From the NCBI GenBank assembly GCA_937127205.1, contig CAKZLS010000271.1, positions 1-11,518 on the forward strand: DNA of 11,518 nucleotides, written 5' to 3'. Source of the DNA: an uncultured Rhodospirillales bacterium. Lineage in GTDB: Bacteria; Pseudomonadota; Alphaproteobacteria; Rhodospirillales; Defluviicoccaceae. This document shows positions 7,452 through 11,518 of the stretch, piece by piece. Each line of letters begins with the position of its first letter. Position 1 is the stretch's first letter. The notes beneath the pieces were generated by a model. That model was not told the DNA's origin and made no database searches. It worked only from the letters and a program-made list of their open reading frames with translations. Position numbers and translations under genes: made by a program.

Positions 7452-7472
7452 AATTGGCGCTACTTGCCAATT
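7452..7472. promoter_or_regulatory. 7-7-7 dyad, possible operator
   Basis: AATTGGC (7452-7458) and GCCAATT (7466-7472) are exact inverted copies separated by 7 bases. The 21-base dyad lies near the middle of the divergent region. Its size and symmetry fit a dimeric helix-turn-helix repressor or activator site. No regulator gene is in the window to pair with it. Confidence 0.45.
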
Positions 7473-7554
7473 GAGGTCAGTGAACCGAAATCAGGTGCTT
7501 GCCGTATTGATTCCTGCCAAACCATAAAACAACCGCCCAAGAGGAGCAGGTGTC

Positions 7555-7683
7555 ATGAGGCAACGTTACAACGAAACCCAAGTGCGCAGTGGTGAAACTC
7601 TTGGCGTAATGCGGTACGTCCTAGCCGCGTCTATGTCTCTTGCCGTCACGGCCATGGCCTCGGTGTACATTAGCTTTATTTAA
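7555..7683 (+). CDS. 42-residue predicted single-pass membrane protein
   Basis: ATG 7555 is preceded by a strong GAGGAGCAGG ribosome binding site, and the frame closes at TAA 7681-7683. The N-terminal 18 residues (MRQRYNETQVRSGETLGV) are polar. The rest (about 19-42) is hydrophobic, consisting of YVLAASMSLAVTAMASVYIS and a short FI end. That is one membrane helix with the charged part first. It is divergent from livK and is followed by a possible hairpin. I do not recognise a family. The strong ribosome binding site and clean layout argue that it is real. It could be a membrane-associated small regulator or a subunit of a nearby complex, but no function can be inferred. Confidence 0.7.
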   Translation: MRQRYNETQVRSGETLGVMRYVLAASMSLAVTAMASVYISFI

Positions 7684-7702
7684 ACTTGGCGTTCTTCAGA
7701 TG

Positions 7703-7734
7703 GGTGCGGCGCCGAACCGGTGGCCGCGCCCTTT
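7703..7734 (+). terminator. Possible weak terminator after the small membrane protein gene
   Basis: GGTGCGGC (7703-7710) can pair with GCCGCGCC (7723-7730) in an 8-base-pair stem with one G-U pair and a 12-base loop. CTTT and then GGTTT follow. The stem is GC-rich, but the T run is short and broken, so termination efficiency is doubtful. It lies 20 bases past the stop at 7683. Confidence 0.35.
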
Positions 7735-7738
7735 CGGT

Positions 7739-8170
7739 TTAGCGTGTTGGCGCGTCCGGCGCCCACCCCGGCGGGGCCATCTCAAATGTCTCGAACAGGA
7801 ACGCCGGCGCCACCGTACAGCTTACCAATGTCCAATCTCCGAGGCTTTGCGCCGATTGCCAGGCGTGCGGAGGCACGATGCCTTGAGCGGCGTCGCCGGC
7901 CGAAAAGTCGGTTCCGAGCGTCAGGGACTGGATCTTGGCGTCCTCCTGCCAGATGTCGAGCAACAGCGGTGAGCCCGCGTGGTGGAGCCACACTTCGGTG
8001 GCGTCGATGCGGTGCCAAGCCGATCGTTCCCCGGCCTTGAGCAGAAAATAGATGACCGTGACATCGCCGCGGCCACCGTCTTCGGGAATATGCCGGTAGG
8101 TTTCACGATAGAACCCGCCTTCCGGATGCGGCGCCAGTCCGAGGGTTGCGATAACGTCGTCGACATTCAT
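7739..8170 (-). CDS. Cupin-fold protein of the DUF985 (cupin_5) type
   Basis: This 143-residue soluble protein begins MNVDDVIATLGLAPHPEGGF. The HPEGGFYRET stretch (15-24), TVIYFLLKAGERSAWHRID (38-56), EVWLHHAGSPLLL (59-71) and the late GIVPPHAWQSA (97-107) are the recognisable DUF985 cupin pattern. His53, Glu59 and His102 are possible metal or ligand contacts. The family has solved beta-barrel structures, but its reaction is not established. Its ATG overlaps the stop of the DUF502 gene in an ATGA junction, so its translation is probably coupled to that gene. Confidence 0.88.
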   Translation of the reverse strand: MNVDDVIATLGLAPHPEGGFYRETYRHIPEDGGRGDVTVIYFLLKAGERSAWHRIDATEVWLHHAGSPLLLDIWQEDAKIQSLTLGTDFSAGDAAQGIVPPHAWQSAQSLGDWTLVSCTVAPAFLFETFEMAPPGWAPDAPTR

Positions 8171-8784
8171 TCCACTTTTCTCCCTTTATCCGCCGCCGCT
8201 TGAGCAGCCAGAACTTTGGCCGAACCCACGCCCCACTGCGACACGCAATCGGTGACGGACATTAAGCCCGCGTCAAGCATGCGCACCCGCTCGCGGTCCA
8301 CCACATGGACGGCGCCGACCGTCAGTGTGGGAGCCGACGGAATGAACACGGTGACGGTGCCATCCGCATTGTCCTCCATCACCAGGCCGAACACCGCCGT
8401 ACCCGGACCGAACAGCGAGACCAACGCGGCCGGATACGCCGTCCGTTCTTCCGCGAAGCCGCGAAGCACGTTCTGAATTAGATCGTAGCCCGGCACCCGC
8501 GCGAGGATCGCTTTCTCCACCTTATCGAAGGACCAAGCGCCGATGCGGGTCCGCACCGCCGTACCGATGACGAAGCACGCAACTCCGATCACCGCAGCCG
8601 CTACCACCACGGCGACCAGCGCGGCGATGACGGGAGCCATGTCCAAGCGCTCCGCGATGGGCTCGCCTATGCCCTTCAGGACCTTCACCGCCTCGGCAAG
8701 AAGCAAAACGACGATGCCGATGGGAATGATGGCGATTAGTCCGTAGACCACATTGGTCTTGATGACGCTGACGATGGCACTCAC
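8167..8784 (-). CDS. DUF502-family membrane protein
   Basis: This 205-residue protein has two strong membrane segments (about 11-32 and 50-77) and a soluble C-terminal domain that includes VPGYDLIQNVLRGF (97-110), SLFGPGTAVFGLVMED (123-138), TVFIPSAPTLTVGAVHVV (145-162) and RVRMLDAGLMSVTDCVSQWG (166-185). This is the usual DUF502 order. The frame is open to ATG 8871, but GTG 8784 is preferred because GGGAGGT lies 6 bases upstream and the family starts near the first membrane helix. Function is unknown; related plant proteins are membrane-associated. It is first in a two-gene unit with the cupin gene and is divergent from the 8924 gene. Confidence 0.87.
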   Translation of the reverse strand: MSAIVSVIKTNVVYGLIAIIPIGIVVLLLAEAVKVLKGIGEPIAERLDMAPVIAALVAVVVAAAVIGVACFVIGTAVRTRIGAWSFDKVEKAILARVPGYDLIQNVLRGFAEERTAYPAALVSLFGPGTAVFGLVMEDNADGTVTVFIPSAPTLTVGAVHVVDRERVRMLDAGLMSVTDCVSQWGVGSAKVLAAQAAADKGRKVE

Positions 8785-8849
8785 GCGGGGACCTCCCAAG
8801 ATAGGCTTCTCACGAAACGAGAGCATGATTCGATTGTTGACTATCTTGA

Positions 8850-8880
8850 GCCAGCAAAACCAAATGTCCACAGTGCTGGC
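8850..8880. repeat. Inverted repeat in the divergent gap upstream of the DUF502 gene
   Basis: GCCAGCA (8850-8856) and TGCTGGC (8874-8880) are exact inverted copies, with 17 bases between them. They lie in the 139-base gap between the divergent 8784 and 8924 starts, and the 17-base spacing puts the half-sites about two helical turns apart. This could be an operator or chance. No clear promoter elements were found beside it. Confidence 0.35.
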
Positions 8881-8923
8881 AAAGCAGGCTGATCGGGGCT
8901 CGACTTAGCAGGGCAGTGGAACA

Positions 8924-9277
8924 ATGACAAATGAAGCCGGGAAGTTGGATGGCGGACATGTGTTATCCCACGGCCAGGCAGGCGCGTCGCTCGCCGATTG
9001 CATCGACGGGGTGAAACGGCGTATCCGCGACGGGGGCGATAAGCCTCACGTCAGCGTGGACCGGCTACTGGACGGACTGCGTGATGGAGCACCCCACCCA
9101 CGGGTCGCGTCACGGGAAAGGATCGTCGCGCTGGATATTCTGGAGAGCCGCTACCAGGGTTACAGGAATTCCACGACCATGCATGCGCAACTTCCCGCGG
9201 TTGGGTTCGAGGATATTGAACTCGTTTGGGACGATGCTCGCCTGTTTCCGTCCGTGGTGGCGCGAAAACCCGAATGA
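8924..9277 (+). CDS. Hypothetical protein, C-terminus like the tail of a class I methyltransferase
   Basis: This 117-residue protein starts at ATG 8924 with only a weak GGA ribosome binding site. There are no membrane segments or signal peptide. The middle is rich in Arg and Asp. The end, VGFEDIELVWDDARLFPSVV followed by ARKPE, resembles the last beta-strands of many SAM-dependent methyltransferases (GF-x-D-V/I-E ... F-x-x-V-V-A-R-K-P). The Gly-rich SAM-binding motif is absent, so it is not a complete enzyme. It may be a small unrelated protein or a remnant. The frame has GC-rich third positions typical of coding sequence here. Confidence 0.55.
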   Translation: MTNEAGKLDGGHVLSHGQAGASLADCIDGVKRRIRDGGDKPHVSVDRLLDGLRDGAPHPRVASRERIVALDILESRYQGYRNSTTMHAQLPAVGFEDIELVWDDARLFPSVVARKPE

Positions 9278-9356
9278 TCATACGTACAGAGAGCGATCAC
9301 GGACTCACAGCGCCCAGGTCTGGACTATCCCGGTTGATACGACCACTTAGAACATT

Positions 9357-9722
9357 ATGAAGGATATTTTCACCACCCGCGTTTTGATCGCCGTGATCGT
9401 CGCCGGTATCGTGGGGACGCTGGCTAACACGTTCGCCTTGGCGCTTGTCGCCTCGCCTGATCGAATGGCCCTCGCCCTGGTGCCTGGGCGTTATGCCGTC
9501 GCCATCGCGCTCTGCGTGGCGCTGCCGTTCCTGGTCCGAAAGATTGGCGGCATTGGCTTTTTCACCATCGGCATTCTCTGGCTGACCGTGGCGGCGTCCG
9601 TTCTCGCCAAATTGGTGTTCGGCGTCGGCGCGCCATGGATAATGGTGCTCGGGTTCAACTTGATCTACGCCGTCGCCGCCATTGCCGCCTACCGCTTCAT
9701 CGCGGTCAAATTGGTGAGGTAG
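9357..9722 (+). CDS. Small four-helix membrane protein of unknown function
   Basis: This 121-residue protein is almost entirely hydrophobic, with four likely membrane helices at about 8-32, 43-60, 65-88 and 93-114. Short basic turns (VRKIGG at 60-65) and a basic end (KLVR) suggest positive-inside topology. No catalytic or ligand motif is visible, and I do not recognise a family. It begins 79 bases after the 8924 gene on the same strand, without a clear ribosome binding site at ATG 9357, so the start is moderately uncertain. It ends convergently with the MFS-like gene, 27 bases away. Confidence 0.75.
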   Translation: MKDIFTTRVLIAVIVAGIVGTLANTFALALVASPDRMALALVPGRYAVAIALCVALPFLVRKIGGIGFFTIGILWLTVAASVLAKLVFGVGAPWIMVLGFNLIYAVAAIAAYRFIAVKLVR

Positions 9723-9751
9723 CGGCCTCCACCGGCCCGCTGACGATTTTT
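9721..9751 (+). terminator. Possible terminator between convergent genes
   Basis: AGCGGCC (9721-9727) can pair with GGCCCGCT (9734-9741) with one bulged C and a 6-base loop. A TTTTT run lies at 9747-9751 after five intervening bases. The hairpin overlaps the stop codon of the 9357 gene, and the T run overlaps the stop of the opposite gene. The gap between stem and T run makes this a weak candidate. Confidence 0.35.
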
Positions 9752-11084
9752 AACGCTGCGCTTCCTTCATGGTGAGTGTTACGACAGCACCCATTAGGGC
9801 GAGTATGGAAAGAGCGGCCACCGCGACCTCAAGCCCGAACATGAGCAACCCGCCGACCAGCAATCCCGTCAACAGTAGAAAAACGCCGATGAGTGTATTG
9901 CTGAGCGCCACATATTCGGCCCTGTGGTCGCCACTGGCGAGATCCACCACATGGGTCTTGCGGCCGATGCGCACCCCTGCGTGAGCAATGCTGAGGAAAA
10001 AAATAATCGCGGCATAGAATTCTATGCGTTCAGTTATCGTAGGCGCAAAGTTGAGCGCGGTCACGACACCCAAGCCCAAACCACCCGCCAGCGTCGCCGC
10101 AAGGGCCATGGTGACGCGGCTCGATGCGTCGGAGAGAATGCCCCATACAGATGAGCTGACCGCACTTGCCAGTCCCGTGGCAAGGACCAACCAGCCGAGA
10201 CCATCCAACGCCTGCCCCGTCACGCGCTGAGCCAGGCTGACATAGAGCGGTCCAACCAGGGCGGTGGAGATCATCAACGTACGAGCAACCAGGAATTTCT
10301 GCAGTTCCACATCCCTGACGAGGAGCATCAACTGTGCCTGGACCAAGTCGCGGACGCCTAGCGCGCCCTCGGTGGCGCCAGGGTATTCCTTGATCATGGA
10401 AAAGCTGGCAGCCGCCACGAACCAGAAAGCGCCAGCAGCAATTATCATCGCGTACAGCAACCATTCCGGGCGCGTACTATCGGAACCAAGGGCGAGATAG
10501 AAGCCAACGATGGCGGCAACCAGGCCAGATGCGGCCGCTGCGTAGCCGCTGACCCGCCCGCGCTGGCCCTTGGAGATCGTCTTTCCGAGAGTGTCCTTGG
10601 CGGCGACCGAGGCAACACCCCGCGCCAAACTGAAAACCACCAGCAGCGAGACGATTGTCCAGCCGGCGGCCGCGCCTTGAAGGCCGGCGGCCGCCAACAC
10701 GCCCATGAGGACGATGCAAAGCCCTTCGATTGCGCTGCTCGCCACCCAGAAGCCCTTGCGCACGGGGATGCGCCTGATCATACCGCCGACGATCATCTGA
10801 GGTAGCAGCGCCAAGGACTCTCGGATTGGCACCAGCAATCCGATTAGGAATAAGGGTGCCCCGACGGCGCTCATAAGCCACGGTAGGACTACCTTCGTGT
10901 CGGATAGTACGTCGCCTGTCTTGCTGAACGCTTGCGCAAGTACCTGCCAGACGAAGTTTCCCGGCTGTTCGTTGCACTGATGGTCGGGTATGTCGCGGCA
11001 AAGGCGTGCGCTGTCATCGCCGACCGCGTATTCATAAAGTTGCATGCCGAGTTGGCTGCTGCCGGTGCTTGTAATTGTTGACAT
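9750..11084 (-). CDS. MFS-like transporter with a cysteine-containing N-terminal extension
   Basis: This 444-residue inner-membrane protein has about 10-12 hydrophobic segments from residue 66 on. WGILSDASSR (314-323) resembles the MFS motif A between helices, and PVRKGFWV (107-114) is a charged cytoplasmic turn. The first 60 residues are soluble and contain LCRDIPDHQCNEQPGNF (28-44), with two cysteines eight residues apart. I recall a similar CRDIP...C.EQP.NF start in other proteobacterial MFS proteins, so it is probably a family trait. The substrate is unknown. The start is ATG 11084 by length; no good ribosome binding site precedes it, and ATG 11045 is an alternative. The gene is divergent from the truncated kinase across 196 bases that hold no further gene I can support. 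Confidence 0.8.
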   Translation of the reverse strand: MSTITSTGSSQLGMQLYEYAVGDDSARLCRDIPDHQCNEQPGNFVWQVLAQAFSKTGDVLSDTKVVLPWLMSAVGAPLFLIGLLVPIRESLALLPQMIVGGMIRRIPVRKGFWVASSAIEGLCIVLMGVLAAAGLQGAAAGWTIVSLLVVFSLARGVASVAAKDTLGKTISKGQRGRVSGYAAAASGLVAAIVGFYLALGSDSTRPEWLLYAMIIAAGAFWFVAAASFSMIKEYPGATEGALGVRDLVQAQLMLLVRDVELQKFLVARTLMISTALVGPLYVSLAQRVTGQALDGLGWLVLATGLASAVSSSVWGILSDASSRVTMALAATLAGGLGLGVVTALNFAPTITERIEFYAAIIFFLSIAHAGVRIGRKTHVVDLASGDHRAEYVALSNTLIGVFLLLTGLLVGGLLMFGLEVAVAALSILALMGAVVTLTMKEAQR

Positions 11085-11280
11085 GGGGCGTCATACGGCG
11101 CCAATCGGACAACGGATTTCATCCTGTGGTCGTTCTTATGGCGTTATGACCCTCTGACTACGCCGCCCTTGGGTCGAATTAAGTTGGGACGGCAGCGACC
11201 GTACCATAAGCTTTCCAAGGCCGCGTCGGTTATCGCCGTATTGGGAACAAAGTGAGCGGCATAGGTGGGGTCGAGGATAT

Positions 11281-11466
11281 ATGGCGGCGGCGCATCTCCC
11301 TCTGCTGGTGATCAGCGGCCCCGTCGGGGTGGGCAAGACAACCGTCGGGAACGAGGTCAGCACGTCACTGGAGCGACGCGGTGTGGCCCATACGTTCATT
11401 GACCTGGACGCGCTTGCCGCGACCTATCCCCGGCCGCCGGATGACCGATTTGGCAACCGCTTGTGA
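11281..11466 (+). pseudogene. Truncated P-loop kinase (AAA_33/CPT-like), cut at the repeat junction
   Basis: ATG 11281 follows GAGG at 11273-11276 and opens a protein with Walker A GPVGVGKTT (13-21) and HTFIDLDALAATYPRPPDD (37-55). The latter is the usual early part of small nucleotide-kinase-like ATPases related to chloramphenicol or adenylylsulfate kinases. Family members are normally well over 150 residues, but this one stops after 61 at TGA 11464-11466. That TGA is the first three bases of the terminal inverted repeat, so the gene is cut at the junction rather than by an ordinary point mutation. The full gene may exist in the organism if the junction is an assembly artefact. Confidence 0.75.
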
Positions 11467-11518
11467 GGCGTTAGGAGTGATTATGGACAAATCGAAAGAG
11501 CAAATCTGGGACGAGTGG
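11464..11518. repeat. Right arm of the 55-base terminal inverted repeat
   Basis: This is the exact reverse complement of bases 1-55 and ends flush with the window. It begins immediately after the kinase codon TTG (11461-11463). Confidence 0.95.
11483..11518 (+). CDS. Second copy of the 12-codon gene start carried by the repeat
   Basis: ATG 11483, with TAGGAGTG upstream, encodes MDKSKEQIWDEW and runs off the right edge. It is identical to the fragment at 1-36 on the other strand because both lie inside the inverted repeat. If the two ends represent one genomic locus, this is the same gene counted twice. Confidence 0.5.
   Translation, partial: MDKSKEQIWDEW

Larger units (their letters stand above)
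7337..7554. promoter_or_regulatory. Divergent control region between livK and the small membrane protein gene
   Basis: This 218-base non-coding stretch is clearly more AT-rich than its surroundings and must hold the promoters for livK (minus) and the 7555 gene (plus). It contains the livK ribosome binding site (complement of 7343-7350), a palindrome pair (7402-7419) and a 7-7-7 dyad (7452-7472). A weak sigma-70-like pair for the plus direction is TTGCCG at 7499-7504 and CATAAA at 7523-7528 (18-base spacer). I could not find a convincing -10/-35 pair for livK. Confidence 0.55.

Noticed and set aside
7455..7468. Possible sigma-54 promoter (TTGGCGC...TTGCC)
   Set aside because: The GG and GC elements are 8 bases apart instead of the required 10. 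The symmetry is better explained by the 7-7-7 dyad.

Overview
This window looks like chromosomal DNA from a high-GC alphaproteobacterium, perhaps Rhodospirillales-like. The inference rests on GC-rich codon use, tightly overlapping operons, a complete Liv-type ABC transporter, a DmeF-type metal exporter, and small DUF502 and cupin genes. No rRNA, tRNA, CRISPR array, transposase, integrase or phage gene is visible. GC was judged by eye, not computed.

Layout. The left edge (1-305, minus) holds a small protein with a Rho-N/SAP-like C-terminus, followed by the first 12 codons of another gene. At 477-2791 (plus) are a phenylacetate-CoA ligase (paaK type) and, 32 bases later, a histidine-rich cobalt/nickel efflux protein (dmeF). 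Convergent with them, on the minus strand from 7336 down to 2804, is a full branched-chain-amino-acid-type ABC transporter in the order livK, intergenic terminator hairpin, livH, livM, livG, livF. The last four overlap at every junction. A 218-base divergent region with several dyad symmetries separates livK from a 42-residue predicted membrane protein on the plus strand (7555-7683). Next come a translationally coupled minus-strand pair (a DUF502 membrane protein, then a DUF985-type cupin; 8784 down to 7739), two plus-strand genes of unknown function (8924-9722), an MFS-like transporter on the minus strand (9750-11084), and the 5' part of a P-loop kinase at the right edge.

How the genes may work together. 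The Liv cassette brings a small carboxylated solute into the cell. With an aryl-CoA ligase next to it, a plausible but unproven reading is uptake of an aromatic or aryl-acetic acid followed by CoA activation. The hairpin between livK and livH would let the binding protein be made in excess of the membrane and ATPase subunits. DmeF is probably an independent metal-resistance function.

The most striking non-gene feature is an exact 55-base inverted repeat at the two ends of the window (1-55 and 11464-11518). It cuts the kinase off at a codon boundary. The exact length and the truncated gene point more to an assembly-graph overlap or a repeat-driven breakpoint than to a biological terminus. I did not find a convincing new multi-gene system. 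The best leads are the 42-residue membrane protein with its dyad-rich promoter region, and the uncharacterised genes at 8924-9722.
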